Assembly (NCBI RefSeq): GCF_000238315.3
Contig: NZ_CP011924.1
Location: forward strand, 2,210,501 to 2,274,500
Origin: Pseudoalteromonas piscicida
GTDB taxonomy: Bacteria; Pseudomonadota; Gammaproteobacteria; Enterobacterales; Alteromonadaceae
Length of the DNA: 64,000 nt
Direction: 5' to 3'
Of the stretch, positions 28,207 to 39,084 are shown in pieces. The notes beneath the pieces were generated by a model. It made no database searches. It was not told the DNA's origin and worked only from the letters and a program-made list of their open reading frames with translations. Position 1 is the stretch's first letter. Every line of letters begins with the position of its first letter. The position numbers and the translations under genes were made by a program.

Positions 28207-29889
28207 ATGTCGTTGGATACATTAAGACGAAGCCTTGCAAAACCTAAAACTTCAGCGCAACTGTGCCTACTTGGTGCCGGTGCTGGCCTGCTTGCGGCGA
28301 TACTTATCATTGCTTTTCGTCTTACTATTGAATTAATCCAAGGCACATTTCTCGATAAACCTGATGACTTTACCGAGCTTTCTGAGCTACATCGGCTATT
28401 TTTGCCTGTGCTTGCTGCGCTACTCATCGCGGTCTTTGCCGCCTTAACCGGGTTTAAGCATTACCGTTTGGGCATTCCATATGTGATCAACCGGATCAAA
28501 CACCACTACGGTCATATGCCAATTTGGAATTCTGCGAACCAGTTTTTTGGTGGTGCCGTTGCTTTGATCAGTGGTTTCTCTGTTGGTCGAGAAGGACCAT
28601 CTGTACACATGGGGGCAACAGCAGCGAGCATTCTATCAGAGCGTTTACATCTACCACTCAATGCCGCGCGAACTTTGGCCGGTTGCGGTGTAGCTGCAGG
28701 TATTGCTGCCTCATTTAACACTCCGCTCGCGGCGGTGATATTCGTTATGGAAGTCGTGCTCAGGGAGTATAAAATCCACATTTTCGTGCCCGTGATGTTA
28801 GCCTCAGTGATCGGTGCAATGAGCACGCAATATGTGTTTGGTAATAGTTCCGAGCTAGCGCTCATTCATATTACTCCGTTGAGTTTTTGGCATTACCCTT
28901 ATTTAATTATTTGTGGTGCAGCATTAGGAGCGGTTGCATTTGCCTTTAATCAAAATCTAATGCTGATCATCAAAACTTTTAAGCCCATCAGTATGTTCCC
29001 TCGCCTTTTATTAGCGGGTTTAATTGCGGGATTAATTGGCTACGCCGTACCGGGAGCCATGGGTTCAGGTATGAGCGCTATCACCCAAGCCGTTGAATCT
29101 CCACATAACTTACAGCTACTCACCACAATATTGATTGCTAAGCTGATGGCGACTTTATTTGCGATTGGACTTGGTATTCCCGGTGGTATTATTGGTCCAG
29201 TGATTGGGCTTGGGGTTATCATGGGCACCTTGATGTCTTTCTTTGCCCAGTTTATTGAACCCAGCGTCGATGTTGCAGGAACTTATGGTGTACTCGGTAT
29301 GGCAGGCTTACTTGCGGCGACTTTGCACGCCCCGCTTGCTGCACTCACAGCGGTAATGGAGCTGACTTCCAATCCAAAAATAATCGTTCCAGCTATGCTG
29401 GTGATCACCACAGCTTACGTTACGGCTTTACAGGCGTTTGGCAACCGCTCTATTTTTATCCAACAACTAGATTTCCAAGGGCTGCCTTACCAAGTATCCC
29501 CGGCAAAAGAGGCATTACAGAAAGTAGGAATAGTAGCCGAGATGGATGAGAATTTTAAACTGCTCTATTCCGATGACAAAGAGCAGATAAAGGAAACCCT
29601 ATCCGCGGTTGATAGCCAAACACCGCTCATTGTTTATGATGAACAAAGCGGCTACCGCTTAGCCGAATACGATTTAAACTTAATCTCCGAGGGCAGCGTA
29701 TCGGTCTCTTATATCGAGCTACAAGGGCTAAGCACACAAGCGACCTTAGCAGACGCCTTTGATGTGCTAAAAGATAAACGTTCAGGCGCAGTGTATATCT
29801 ACAACCAAAAGGATGAAAAACAAATACTTGGGTTATTGCGATGGGACCAAATTCGTCACATACTCACCACCAGAAACAGTTTACTCTAA
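28207..29889 (+). CDS. ClC-family chloride channel or transporter
   Basis: The polytopic protein of about 560 residues has the ClC selectivity-filter motifs GREGPSVHMGA (with the gating Glu), GSGMSAI and GIPGGIIGPVIGLG. It ends in a cytoplasmic region (residues from about 430) that looks like a degenerate CBS pair. It could be a Cl-/H+ exchanger or channel, and the sequence does not settle which. Two in-frame ATGs exist: 28198 has no spacing for a ribosome-binding site, while 28207 has GGA nine bases upstream and is preferred. Confidence 0.88.
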   Translation: MSLDTLRRSLAKPKTSAQLCLLGAGAGLLAAILIIAFRLTIELIQGTFLDKPDDFTELSELHRLFLPVLAALLIAVFAALTGFKHYRLGIPYVINRIKHHYGHMPIWNSANQFFGGAVALISGFSVGREGPSVHMGATAASILSERLHLPLNAARTLAGCGVAAGIAASFNTPLAAVIFVMEVVLREYKIHIFVPVMLASVIGAMSTQYVFGNSSELALIHITPLSFWHYPYLIICGAALGAVAFAFNQNLMLIIKTFKPISMFPRLLLAGLIAGLIGYAVPGAMGSGMSAITQAVESPHNLQLLTTILIAKLMATLFAIGLGIPGGIIGPVIGLGVIMGTLMSFFAQFIEPSVDVAGTYGVLGMAGLLAATLHAPLAALTAVMELTSNPKIIVPAMLVITTAYVTALQAFGNRSIFIQQLDFQGLPYQVSPAKEALQKVGIVAEMDENFKLLYSDDKEQIKETLSAVDSQTPLIVYDEQSGYRLAEYDLNLISEGSVSVSYIELQGLSTQATLADAFDVLKDKRSGAVYIYNQKDEKQILGLLRWDQIRHILTTRNSLL

Positions 29890-29909
29890 TCTAAAAAGTG
29901 GAATTTATA

Positions 29910-30344
29910 ATGAGCTTATTGCTAACGTATAAAGCCTTACATATCTTTTTTATGATTGCCTGGTTTGCAGGGATTTTTTATCTACCACGTCTCTTTGTTT
30001 ACCACGCGATGACTGAAGAAAAATCTTGTGGCTCAATGCTCAAAATCATGGAGCGCCGTCTGCTCTTTTTTGTAACCCCATTTGCTATTCTCACCGCTGT
30101 GTTTGGGGTCTTAACGATTACAGAATACGGACGTGAGTGGTTTAAGCACAGTATGTGGCTACACTATAAACTGACTTTAGTGATTTTACTCTATATGTAT
30201 CATGGTTATTGCTTTAAATTACTTGCCGACTTCAAACATGATCGCAATCGTAAAAGCGACAAGTTCTATCGTTTTTTCAACGAATTTCCCGTACTAATTC
30301 TATTAGCCATTGTCTTTCTTGCCGCTTTAAAACCTGCACTGTAA
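29910..30344 (+). CDS. hemJ: Protoporphyrinogen oxidase HemJ
   Basis: The 144-residue membrane protein with four hydrophobic segments matches HemJ (UPF0093). Conserved residues include the His in KALHIFFMIAWFAGIFYLPRLFVYHA and the later WLHYKLTLV (only short parts are quoted). It oxidises protoporphyrinogen IX in heme synthesis. The ATG at 29910 has GGA eight bases upstream; the frame begins at a GTG four codons earlier. hemL lies two genes downstream. Confidence 0.92.
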   Translation: MSLLLTYKALHIFFMIAWFAGIFYLPRLFVYHAMTEEKSCGSMLKIMERRLLFFVTPFAILTAVFGVLTITEYGREWFKHSMWLHYKLTLVILLYMYHGYCFKLLADFKHDRNRKSDKFYRFFNEFPVLILLAIVFLAALKPAL

Positions 30345-30361
30345 CCGTGCATTATTGGGGG

Positions 30362-30388
30362 TACTTGGGTATAATATGCGCCCAAGTA
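30362..30388 (+). promoter_or_regulatory. Promoter -10 flanked by an inverted repeat, upstream of pyrB
   Basis: A consensus TATAAT (30370-30375) sits between TACTTGGG (30362-30369) and CCCAAGTA (30381-30388), a perfect eight-base inverted repeat. A matching -35 is not obvious. The arrangement could be an operator covering the -10 region or, less likely, a terminator of hemJ without a T run. Confidence 0.45.
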
Positions 30389-30468
30389 ACCGCCCACAAT
30401 CTGCGTGTTATCTGGTTGGGTGAGCGACCTTGCAACCCGGTAGTCAATTTGTCTTTAGGAATCGCCAA

Positions 30469-31485
30469 ATGTTCAGTTTCCAAGGTGAAAACATTCTTTC
30501 TGTCAATCAATTAGACAGAGATTCTATTGAACACATCTTCTCCATTGCCAAAAAAATGGAACCCTATGCTAAAAAGCAAAAACGTACCCAAGTACTTAAT
30601 GGGGCGATTTTGGCAAATCTATTTTTTGAACCAAGCACGAGAACACGGGTAAGTTTCGGCACCGCATTTAACCTGCTAGGCGGCCTAGTCCGTGAAACCA
30701 CAGGTATGCAAAGCTCAGCACTGGCAAAAGGCGAATCTTTGTATGATACCGCCCGTGTGATTTCTGCTTATGCTGACGCCGTGGCTATGCGCCACCCAGA
30801 CGCAGGCTCAGTAGCCGAGTTTGCAACTGGTTCCGACGTTCCTGTCATCAACGGTGGCGATGGCCCTAATGAACACCCAACTCAAGCACTGTTGGACTTA
30901 CTGACGATTGACCGAGAGCTTAGCCGCTTTGGTACCGGAATTGACGGCATGCACATCGCCCTAGTCGGTGATTTAAAATACGGCCGTACCGTGCATTCTT
31001 TATCAAAGTTACTTAGCCACTACAAAGATATCCGCTTTACAATGGTTGCACCGGATGGCTTACAAATGCCTCAGTCTATTTTAGATGTCGTAGACAATGC
31101 CGGTCACCGTATTGAAGTCGTGTCTAAGATGGAAGGCAATTTAGCTGCCGATATCGTTTACCAGACTCGTATTCAAGAAGAGCGCTTCCCTTCTCAAGAA
31201 GAAGCAAACAAATACCGTGGTGGCTTTAGGATCAGCCAAGCGATTTATGACGCTCACTGTAAACCTAGCTCAGTATTAATGCACCCATTACCTCGCGACA
31301 GCCGTAGCGATGCAAACGAGCTAGACAACGACCTAAATAACAACGACAACCTAGCTATCTTCCGCCAAGTTCAAAATGGTGTATTGATCCGTATGGCACT
31401 TTTTGCCCTAACGCTAGGTGTTGAAAACCAAGTGGAAAAACACGAGGTAGAAGTACCTTGGTTTAGCCGCAAACGTGAAAGCTAA
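30469..31485 (+). CDS. pyrB: Aspartate carbamoyltransferase
   Basis: This cytoplasmic enzyme makes carbamoyl-aspartate in pyrimidine synthesis. It carries the carbamoyl-phosphate motif FEPSTRTRVSF, NEHPTQALLDLLTI and MHPLPRDSRSD. At 338 residues it is longer than the E. coli catalytic chain of about 310, with an extended C-terminus (EKHEVEVPWFSRK). No pyrI regulatory-subunit gene is adjacent. I place the start at 30469: AGGA lies eight bases upstream; an in-frame TTG at 30430 is less likely. Confidence 0.94.
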   Translation: MFSFQGENILSVNQLDRDSIEHIFSIAKKMEPYAKKQKRTQVLNGAILANLFFEPSTRTRVSFGTAFNLLGGLVRETTGMQSSALAKGESLYDTARVISAYADAVAMRHPDAGSVAEFATGSDVPVINGGDGPNEHPTQALLDLLTIDRELSRFGTGIDGMHIALVGDLKYGRTVHSLSKLLSHYKDIRFTMVAPDGLQMPQSILDVVDNAGHRIEVVSKMEGNLAADIVYQTRIQEERFPSQEEANKYRGGFRISQAIYDAHCKPSSVLMHPLPRDSRSDANELDNDLNNNDNLAIFRQVQNGVLIRMALFALTLGVENQVEKHEVEVPWFSRKRES

Positions 31486-31497
31486 AAAGGATCGACA

Positions 31498-32778
31498 ATG
31501 ACAATCAGTCAAGACTTATTTAAACGCGCCCAAGACTCAATCCCTGGAGGCGTTAACTCTCCTGTTCGCGCTTTTAATGGTGTAGGTGGTACGCCACTAT
31601 TTATTACCAAAGCCGAAGGCGTTCACACCTTTGATGCCGATGGTAAACAGTACATTGATTATGTGGGTTCTTGGGGCCCGATGATCTTAGGTCATAACCA
31701 TCCTGAGATTAAACAAGCAGTGCTTGAAGCAGTTGAAAATGGCCTATCGTACGGCGCGCCGACGGAAACTGAAATCCTAATGGCGGAAAAAGTAAAAGCG
31801 CTAGTACCATCTATTGAAAAAGTGCGCATGGTAAGCTCTGGTACAGAAGCGACCATGAGCGCTATTCGCCTTGCTCGTGGTTACACCGGCCGCGATAAGA
31901 TCTTAAAGTTTGAAGGCTGTTACCACGGTCACGCTGACGCTTTGCTTGTTAAAGCAGGTTCAGGTGCACTTACTATGGGCGTGCCTAACTCACCAGGTAT
32001 TCCTGCCGATTTTGCTAAGCATACGTTAACGGTTTCATTTAATAACCTTGATGAAGTAAAAGCTATTTTTGAGCAGTACAAAGATCAAATCGCCTGTGTG
32101 ATCATCGAGCCAGTTGCTGGAAACATGAACTGCATTCCACCAGTAGAAGGCTTTTTAGAAGGCCTACGCGAAGTATGTACTGACAATCAAAGTGTGCTTA
32201 TCTTTGATGAAGTCATGACAGGCTTTCGTGTTGCACTTGGTGGTGCTCAACAGTACTACAACATCACCCCAGACTTAACCTGTTTAGGTAAAGTGATTGG
32301 TGGCGGTATGCCAGTGGGTGCGTTTGGTGGTAAAAAAGAAATCATGGATTACATCGCCCCAGTTGGCCCGGTTTATCAAGCGGGCACGCTATCTGGTAAC
32401 CCAATTGCCATGGCTGCTGGTTTAAAAGCGCTAGAGCTGCTTTCAAAAGAAGGGCTACACGCAGAGCTTGAAGCTAAAAGTAAAGCCCTGTGTGAAGGCT
32501 TTCAAGCTGCTGCTGATGAAGCAGGCATCGCGCTTACGACTAACTACGCGGGTGGTATGTTTGGCTTCTTCTTTACTGACGCTAAAAAAGTAACCAGCTA
32601 TCAACAAGCAACTGAATGCGACCTAGAGCGCTTCAAAAAGTTCTTCCACTTGATGCTAGATGAAGGCGTTTATTTAGCCCCATCTGCATTCGAAGCGGGT
32701 TTCGTGAGCACAATGCATTCTGACGAAGAAATCACTAACACTATCAATGCTGCAAAGCGTGCATTTGCCAAGTTGTAA
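31498..32778 (+). CDS. hemL: Glutamate-1-semialdehyde 2,1-aminomutase
   Basis: The 426-residue PLP enzyme converts glutamate-1-semialdehyde to 5-aminolevulinate. The internal-aldimine lysine lies in [17 protein letters not shown], with [33 protein letters not shown] and [12 protein letters not shown] elsewhere. It starts 12 bases after pyrB, preceded by AAAGGA, and is probably co-transcribed with it. It ends in a strong terminator. Confidence 0.97.
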   Translation: MTISQDLFKRAQDSIPGGVNSPVRAFNGVGGTPLFITKAEGVHTFDADGKQYIDYVGSWGPMILGHNHPEIKQAVLEAVENGLSYGAPTETEILMAEKVKALVPSIEKVRMVSSGTEATMSAIRLARGYTGRDKILKFEGCYHGHADALLVKAGSGALTMGVPNSPGIPADFAKHTLTVSFNNLDEVKAIFEQYKDQIACVIIEPVAGNMNCIPPVEGFLEGLREVCTDNQSVLIFDEVMTGFRVALGGAQQYYNITPDLTCLGKVIGGGMPVGAFGGKKEIMDYIAPVGPVYQAGTLSGNPIAMAAGLKALELLSKEGLHAELEAKSKALCEGFQAAADEAGIALTTNYAGGMFGFFFTDAKKVTSYQQATECDLERFKKFFHLMLDEGVYLAPSAFEAGFVSTMHSDEEITNTINAAKRAFAKL

Positions 32779-32811
32779 TCACTGATTGCAACCCACATTA
32801 GTTTGTATTTA

Positions 32812-32836
32812 AAAAGCCCGCTCAGGGCTTTTTTTG
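32812..32836 (+). terminator. Terminator after hemL
   Basis: AAAAGCCC / GGGCTTTT with a GCTCA loop, followed by T7, lies 33 bp after hemL. Confidence 0.92.
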
Positions 32837-32946
32837 TTTTTTCAGCTACGCTTTGAATAAGCTTTTCAAAAGCTTCGGTCTATTTAACCTAGGCGCACAT
32901 AATTAATAACACTGTGCAAAGTTAAAACTATCATACAGAGGAAGTG

Positions 32947-34788
32947 ATGGCTGGATTTAATACGCTTATTAATCCTGCAACCCGTTTGATGGCACGGTTG
33001 CGATACAAAACAAAAATGGCCGTTGTATTTGGCATTTTATTACTACCACTAAGCCTCAGCTTGTTTTTTCTAAACAGTGTACTTAACCATTCTATTTCAG
33101 TCAGTGAGATGCAGAGGCAAGGGCTCACACTTTACCCCAGTATGTTGGAAAACATTTTAGCGGGTAAAGCTTCCGATAATTCAATTTTATTGCAACGCAC
33201 TAAGTTACCCAAAGTGAGCGCCGTGGGCGCAAGCGCCCTTGAGCAGCTCTCAATTGCCTCTCAACTTGCCGTTGATGATGATCTTGGACGCAGTTACCTG
33301 AATCGCACACTTGTTGAGTCTGCGCCAAGACTTATATCGCAAATCAATGAAATTGAAGCGCAAGCAAGCGATATCATCAGTAGAGGCAGTTTTACTCCAG
33401 ATAGTTTTATTGCGCTGTCCAATTTAAACAAAGGATTGCCAGGCGTCACGACACTATTTTCAGGCAAACTTAACATTGCTATCAATGATAATCAGCGACT
33501 CAAAAAGCAGCTTAGTCAGCCCTTAGCTGAGCTTGAGTCTAGCCTCTCTGATTACCAGCAAGCGGTGAAAACAGGTTTGTTAGACCCTGATGAACTGGCA
33601 CTCTCACAAGCGCAATTTAACCGTTACTACCAAAGTGCAAGTGATGCTATCAAGCAGTTTGTTAATGTTGCAACACCCACGCTTGCCGGGCTTGTCGCCG
33701 AAAAACAAAACCAGCAACGGTGGATCAGAAACACCGTTGCCTTGGCTTCACTACTCGCACTGATCATCGCTATTTATCTTATGGTTGGCTTTTACTCCTC
33801 GGTCATGGGCACCATCACGACTTTCTCACATGCAGCGCAGAGCGCTTCCCGAGGGGATTTAAGCATCAAAGCGCAGACAACTGGTTCCGACGAGCTTAGC
33901 CAAATTATTGAACAATTTAATGCGGTACTACGTGCCTTTATCTCTTTGCTTGGCAACGTTCGATTAAGTAGTGACGAGCTACAGCATGCAACAAGAACAC
34001 TCAATAAAATAAGCCAAGATACTGAGAAGGACGTTGCCCAGCAGGAGAATAAAATCCAGTCTATCCACCATTCTCTCGAGAATATGGCACAGTCCGCTCG
34101 CTCAGTTGAGGATGCCGCATTTAGCGCAACAGAGCTGGCCTCCGTAGCAGCCAAACAAGTAAAGCAAAGTAGCGTCAATACCACAGCCCTTGCAGAGCAA
34201 ATGACCGAACTACAAGCTGAGTTTCAACAAAGTCGTGCAGCCTTAGATAAGCTAGCGGAAGACACGCAAAACATTAGTCAGGTGAGCTCCGCGATTAGAG
34301 AGATTGCCGAGCAAACCAATTTACTCGCGCTCAATGCCGCAATTGAGGCTGCTCGTGCAGGTGAACAAGGCCGAGGATTTGCGGTGGTAGCGGATGAGGT
34401 TAGAACGCTTGCGCAAAGAACGCAGCAACAAACGGAAGAAATACACAATATTATTCAATCTTTACAAGCTGCATCCAGAGACACGCAAGACAAAATGCGC
34501 AGCAGTGAAGACAATATGGCACAAAGTGTTATCGCCGCGAATGATACCAATGAAGTCCTACAGCACGCAGAGCAAAGCATGCGAGACATAGATGAACAAG
34601 GGAAACTGATCAGTCAGTTAGTGCAACAACAAACCCAAGCGACCGAACACGCATTGAATGAATCATCTGAGATCAGTAACTTAGCACAGCATACTCTGGG
34701 TTCCGCAAGAGCGACCCAAAGTGATGCACAAAAACTTGGCAAGCTCTCACAAACTTTAAATAAAGAAATCGATAAATTTAAAGCTTAG
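32947..34788 (+). CDS. Methyl-accepting chemotaxis protein
   Basis: A membrane helix at about residues 25-46 is followed by a periplasmic sensing region of some 220 residues, a second helix near 265-288 ([21 protein letters not shown]), a HAMP domain, and a cytoplasmic signalling domain with the hairpin tip [20 protein letters not shown]. The ligand is unknown. GAGGA precedes the ATG at 32947; a GTG directly before it is also in frame. It is a single-gene unit. Confidence 0.93.
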   Translation: MAGFNTLINPATRLMARLRYKTKMAVVFGILLLPLSLSLFFLNSVLNHSISVSEMQRQGLTLYPSMLENILAGKASDNSILLQRTKLPKVSAVGASALEQLSIASQLAVDDDLGRSYLNRTLVESAPRLISQINEIEAQASDIISRGSFTPDSFIALSNLNKGLPGVTTLFSGKLNIAINDNQRLKKQLSQPLAELESSLSDYQQAVKTGLLDPDELALSQAQFNRYYQSASDAIKQFVNVATPTLAGLVAEKQNQQRWIRNTVALASLLALIIAIYLMVGFYSSVMGTITTFSHAAQSASRGDLSIKAQTTGSDELSQIIEQFNAVLRAFISLLGNVRLSSDELQHATRTLNKISQDTEKDVAQQENKIQSIHHSLENMAQSARSVEDAAFSATELASVAAKQVKQSSVNTTALAEQMTELQAEFQQSRAALDKLAEDTQNISQVSSAIREIAEQTNLLALNAAIEAARAGEQGRGFAVVADEVRTLAQRTQQQTEEIHNIIQSLQAASRDTQDKMRSSEDNMAQSVIAANDTNEVLQHAEQSMRDIDEQGKLISQLVQQQTQATEHALNESSEISNLAQHTLGSARATQSDAQKLGKLSQTLNKEIDKFKA

Positions 34789-34790
34789 AG

Positions 34791-34823
34791 ACTGGCTAGG
34801 GTCAACAAACCCTAGCAGCCAGT
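34791..34823. terminator. Hairpin between convergent MCP and mrcB genes
   Basis: ACTGGCTAGGGT pairs with ACCCTAGCaGCCAGT. The stem is long, but T runs on either side are weak, so it may end transcription poorly from both directions. Confidence 0.6.
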
Positions 34824-34830
34824 AGTTTGC

Positions 34831-37152
34831 TCAACACCCAGGTCTTGGTTCGAACATGCTTTCTCTAATAGGTAGCTGCAATACAGGACCACAACTCGGA
34901 GGCGACTGCTTACCCGTTTTTGGATTGATAAACGCCCAGCGAATGGACTTTGGACGCTCATAAACAATCGCTTGTGGGTTCAGTGGTTTTAGGTAACGAA
35001 TATAGAGCTCAAGCGCACCTTGGCTGCCCGTTAACCCCGTTGGCTTGTTATCATCACGACCAATCCAAGCAACGGTGACCGTATTTTGGTCAAAACCGGC
35101 AAACCAGCTGTCTCTTAAATCATTACTCGTCCCCGTTTTCCCTGCAAGTTGAATAGAGGGGAAATGAAGATTGAGGCGTTTTGCCGTGCCTTTTTTAGTT
35201 ACGCGCTTCATGCCATATTTCGTCATGTATACTGCATCGCTGTCTAGCGTTTGGCTTTTTTGTACAGGATGTTCGTATACCAGTTTACCCAGTGAATCGG
35301 TGATAGCCATGACGCTGGTCAACTCGCTCTGCTTACCATCTGCAGCAAGTGTGGTGTAGGCCTCTGCAACATCAAAACTGGATAGCTCTAACGCGCCCAA
35401 CAATAAAGAAGGATAAAGTGGAATCGACTTAGAGACACCAAGCTCATTCAAAGTTTGTGCGACTCGATTAACACCCACATCCAGACCAAGGTTTACCGCT
35501 GGAATATTGATGCTATTGCTGAACGCTTCAAACATTGGCACTTGGCCTCTGAATTTATGATCAAAGTTCTCTGGAGACCAAACCTTACCTGAACCGTCGG
35601 TCACTTCAAGGGGACTGTCATCAAGTAGCATGCCCAAATGGTAGTTTGGATTCGACAAGGCACTCAAGTAAATAGCAGGCTTGACCAGTGAACCTATATT
35701 GCGCTCGGTGTCTAACACTCGATTAAAACCTGAAAACTTCAACTGACGACCAGCAACTAACGCCGATACACCCGCTTTTTCAACATTAACTGACAGCATT
35801 GCAGTTTCTAAATCTTCCGTTTTAAAGCGGCGCTCTAAGTAAGGCAAGCCCTTTTTAACGGCATCTTCCATCGCCGTTTGCTTTTGTAAATCGAGATAGG
35901 TAAAAATCCGAATTCCAGAGTCGACAATGTCATCATCAGGCACCAGTTTCTTTAACTCGCGATTCACCAACTCCAAATATCCAGGATAAGACTGCATACG
36001 GCTCGCTTTTAAAGGCTGTACGTCAATCGGCCTTGCCAGCGCTGCGCGGTACTCAGGCGTTGTGATAAGGTCGTTTTCCACCATTAGCCTTAAGACTAAA
36101 TCACGTCTTTCCATTACCCGCTCAGGGTAGCGTCTTGGGTTATAAAAAGACGGCCCTTTCACCATCGCGACTAACATAGCGACTTGGTCAAACTCAAGCT
36201 CGTCCACCGGCTTACCAAAATAAAAATCGGCCGCAAGCCCCATACCATGAACGCCTTGATTATAGGTTTGCCCCAAAAACACTTCGTTCAAATAGGCTTC
36301 GAGGATTTCATCTTTGCTGTAACGGAAATCTAAAATCAATGCGATGAACGCTTCATTCACCTTGCGGATTAAGGTGCGATCTCTGGTGAGATAAAAGTTC
36401 TTTGCGAGCTGTTGCGTAAGCGTACTGCCACCTTGCACGGTTCGCCCTGCTTTGATGTTGGCATACAGCGCACGTAAAATAGACAGCGCAGAAACACCAT
36501 GATGTTGGTAAAAGTCTCTATCTTCTACCACCAGCAGCGTTTCTTTTAAAATATTAGGAAATTTATCGAACGGAACAAACTCTCTGTCTTGCCGAGATTC
36601 ATTGCCGATCCGAGCAATCTGCACTGGTTCTAAGCGAGCGTCAGCTAAGCGTCGACCTTGATTATCAACAATATTGGCAAGCTTCTTACCAGCAAAATTA
36701 AGCGTAAAAATACGCGCGGTTTCTGGGCCATCGTAGAATTCGAACGCGCGACGATGGATGGTGATTGTGCGACCTTGAACGGTATATTGACCGGTACGGC
36801 TGATACGATTTACACGGGAATAATTAAGCCGCTTCAGCTCCCACAGCACTTCATCCTCATTAAGGAACTGATCAGGAAAAAACTGCATCGATCTGGCATA
36901 AACCTGCACGGGAAGTTCCCATTTATTGCCTTCAAACTGGCGGCTTATTTTGGCGTCTAAGTAGATGATATAGATTGCTACAAGGAATATCGCCGCAATA
37001 GTCCCCTTCCAAAAGAAAGACCACAACGTGCTCAGTACACGGCCTTTAATTCTTTGCATCTTAGAACCGTTTTGCTGGGTATTGTTTTTACGCGAAGTGT
37101 TCGCTTTGACGTTTGAATTTTTGGCAGGTGTTCTTTTCTTTTTATCCGTCAT
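34831..37152 (-). CDS. mrcB: Penicillin-binding protein 1B (bifunctional)
   Basis: The 773-residue class A PBP has a basic cytoplasmic tail of about 38 residues, a membrane anchor (residues 39-63), a UB2H-like region, a GT51 glycosyltransferase domain (VVEDRDFYQHHG, QGGSTLTQQLAKNFYL) and a transpeptidase domain with the SxxK box GSLVKPAIYL, SxN in FSNSINIPAV and AGKTGTSND. It polymerises and cross-links peptidoglycan. It is a monocistronic unit. Confidence 0.96.
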   Translation of the reverse strand: MTDKKKRTPAKNSNVKANTSRKNNTQQNGSKMQRIKGRVLSTLWSFFWKGTIAAIFLVAIYIIYLDAKISRQFEGNKWELPVQVYARSMQFFPDQFLNEDEVLWELKRLNYSRVNRISRTGQYTVQGRTITIHRRAFEFYDGPETARIFTLNFAGKKLANIVDNQGRRLADARLEPVQIARIGNESRQDREFVPFDKFPNILKETLLVVEDRDFYQHHGVSALSILRALYANIKAGRTVQGGSTLTQQLAKNFYLTRDRTLIRKVNEAFIALILDFRYSKDEILEAYLNEVFLGQTYNQGVHGMGLAADFYFGKPVDELEFDQVAMLVAMVKGPSFYNPRRYPERVMERRDLVLRLMVENDLITTPEYRAALARPIDVQPLKASRMQSYPGYLELVNRELKKLVPDDDIVDSGIRIFTYLDLQKQTAMEDAVKKGLPYLERRFKTEDLETAMLSVNVEKAGVSALVAGRQLKFSGFNRVLDTERNIGSLVKPAIYLSALSNPNYHLGMLLDDSPLEVTDGSGKVWSPENFDHKFRGQVPMFEAFSNSINIPAVNLGLDVGVNRVAQTLNELGVSKSIPLYPSLLLGALELSSFDVAEAYTTLAADGKQSELTSVMAITDSLGKLVYEHPVQKSQTLDSDAVYMTKYGMKRVTKKGTAKRLNLHFPSIQLAGKTGTSNDLRDSWFAGFDQNTVTVAWIGRDDNKPTGLTGSQGALELYIRYLKPLNPQAIVYERPKSIRWAFINPKTGKQSPPSCGPVLQLPIRESMFEPRPGC

Positions 37153-37240
37153 GACCCAAGTAAAACTAAAAAATGAATCGCAAGATGGTAGGGTAACCTA
37201 AATTAACAACTGCTGAAAGTAGAATAATATTTATAAAGAA

Positions 37241-37265
37241 AAGTGAGCCCTGCTGGACTCACTTT
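37241..37265 (-). terminator. Terminator after amtB
   Basis: AAGTGAG / CTCACTT with a ten-base loop is followed on the minus strand by TTTTCTTTA. It lies about 50 bp beyond amtB. Confidence 0.78.
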
Positions 37266-37313
37266 GTTTAGACAACGAGAACTTTACAATATTGACCGAG
37301 AGCCAAATTGGTA

Positions 37314-38543
37314 TTACTGTCCGCGAACTGTCACGAACTCGGGATAGGCATCTACGCCACAATCATGTTGATCCATACCGCTTAGCTCTTCTTCTTCACC
37401 AACGCGGATCCCCATGCTCGCTTTCAATACACTCCAAACAATATAAGAAGCAATGAAAACAAAACCTAAAATAGTGATAAGTCCCACAGCCTGACCTTGG
37501 AAAGTAGCGTCTGAGTTTGAAAATGGCACCATCATCACACCCAGCGCACCGCAGATACCGTGAACAGAGATAGCACCGACAGGATCATCAATTTTTGCTT
37601 TATCTAGCGCAACGATACTAAACACCACCAATGCACCGCCTATGGCACCGAGGATAAGCGCTAATACAGGTGTTGGAGAGGCAGGTTCTGCGGTAGTGGT
37701 CACTAGACCTGCTAGTGCACCATTAAGCACCATAGTTAAATCCGCCTTGCCCCACATTAATTTACACACCAACAGTGCAGCAACCGCACCTGCAGCCGCC
37801 GCCGCATTGGTATTTAGCATGATTTGGCTGACCGCGATGGCATTTTCTTTGTCGGCAAGGAACAGTTGAGAGCCACCGTTAAAGCCAAACCACCCCATCC
37901 ACAAAATAAATGTGCCTAGTGTAGCTAGTGGCATGTTGGAACCAGGAATTGGGTAAATCTCACCATTTTTGCCATATTTTCCTTTGCGCGCACCTAGTAA
38001 CAGAACACCCGCTAGTGCCGCAGCAGCACCGGCACCATGCACAATGGCAGAACCGGCAAAGTCAACAAAGCCAAGCTCAGATAAGAAACCACCGCCCCAC
38101 GTCCAATAGCCTTCTAACGGGTAGATAAAACCAGTTAACACCACACAAAATGCTAAAAACGCCCACAATTTCATACGCTCAGCAACAGCGCCCGAGACAA
38201 TTGACATGGCCGTTGCAACAAATACAACTTGGAAGAAAAAGTCGGATTGCAGTGCATGGTCGGCATCCTTAGCAGCACTGCCAATGAGCGCGCCAAGACT
38301 TGGTAAAACCCCACCTTCGGCATTATTCACATACATGATGTTGTAACCAATAAGCAGATACATAGTACAAGCAATAGCGTACAGTGCGACGTTCTTGGTA
38401 AGGATTTCAGTGGTATTTTTTGAGCGTACTAATCCCGCTTCAAGCATAGCGAAACCGGCAGCCATCCACATAACTAAGACGCCAGAGATCAAAAAGTAAA
38501 AGGTATTTAATGAAAATTTTAGTTCTATTATTGTATTTTCCAT
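37314..38543 (-). CDS. amtB: Ammonium transporter AmtB
   Basis: This polytopic ammonium channel carries both pore histidines, in SAIVHGAGAAAAL and AISVHGICGALGV, together with WMAAGFAMLEAGLVRSKN near the N-terminus and LGTFILWMGWFGFNGGS. The ATG at 38543 (MENTIIEL) has GGGGAG seven bases upstream and lies 13 bp after glnK; the frame extends 19 residues further into glnK without support. Coupled expression with GlnK, which plugs the channel, is the usual arrangement. Confidence 0.96.
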   Translation of the reverse strand: MENTIIELKFSLNTFYFLISGVLVMWMAAGFAMLEAGLVRSKNTTEILTKNVALYAIACTMYLLIGYNIMYVNNAEGGVLPSLGALIGSAAKDADHALQSDFFFQVVFVATAMSIVSGAVAERMKLWAFLAFCVVLTGFIYPLEGYWTWGGGFLSELGFVDFAGSAIVHGAGAAAALAGVLLLGARKGKYGKNGEIYPIPGSNMPLATLGTFILWMGWFGFNGGSQLFLADKENAIAVSQIMLNTNAAAAAGAVAALLVCKLMWGKADLTMVLNGALAGLVTTTAEPASPTPVLALILGAIGGALVVFSIVALDKAKIDDPVGAISVHGICGALGVMMVPFSNSDATFQGQAVGLITILGFVFIASYIVWSVLKASMGIRVGEEEELSGMDQHDCGVDAYPEFVTVRGQ

Positions 38544-38556
38544 TGCTCGGCTCCCC

Positions 38557-38970
<414 letters not shown>

Positions 38971-39013
38971 TTAACAATGAATTAAAGTGGGAGGTGGAAT
39001 TTAACGCATAAAA

Positions 39014-39034
39014 AATGCACCATCTAGGTGCATT
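39014..39034 (-). terminator. Terminator of the diguanylate cyclase gene
   Basis: AATGCACC / GGTGCATT with a five-base loop is followed by TTTTTATG on the minus strand, about 50 bp after the diguanylate cyclase gene and before the glnK promoter. Confidence 0.8.
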
Positions 39035-39084
39035 GATATTAAGTCTGAACTGAGTTGGTGCATAAACACCCAAATAACGAAAAG

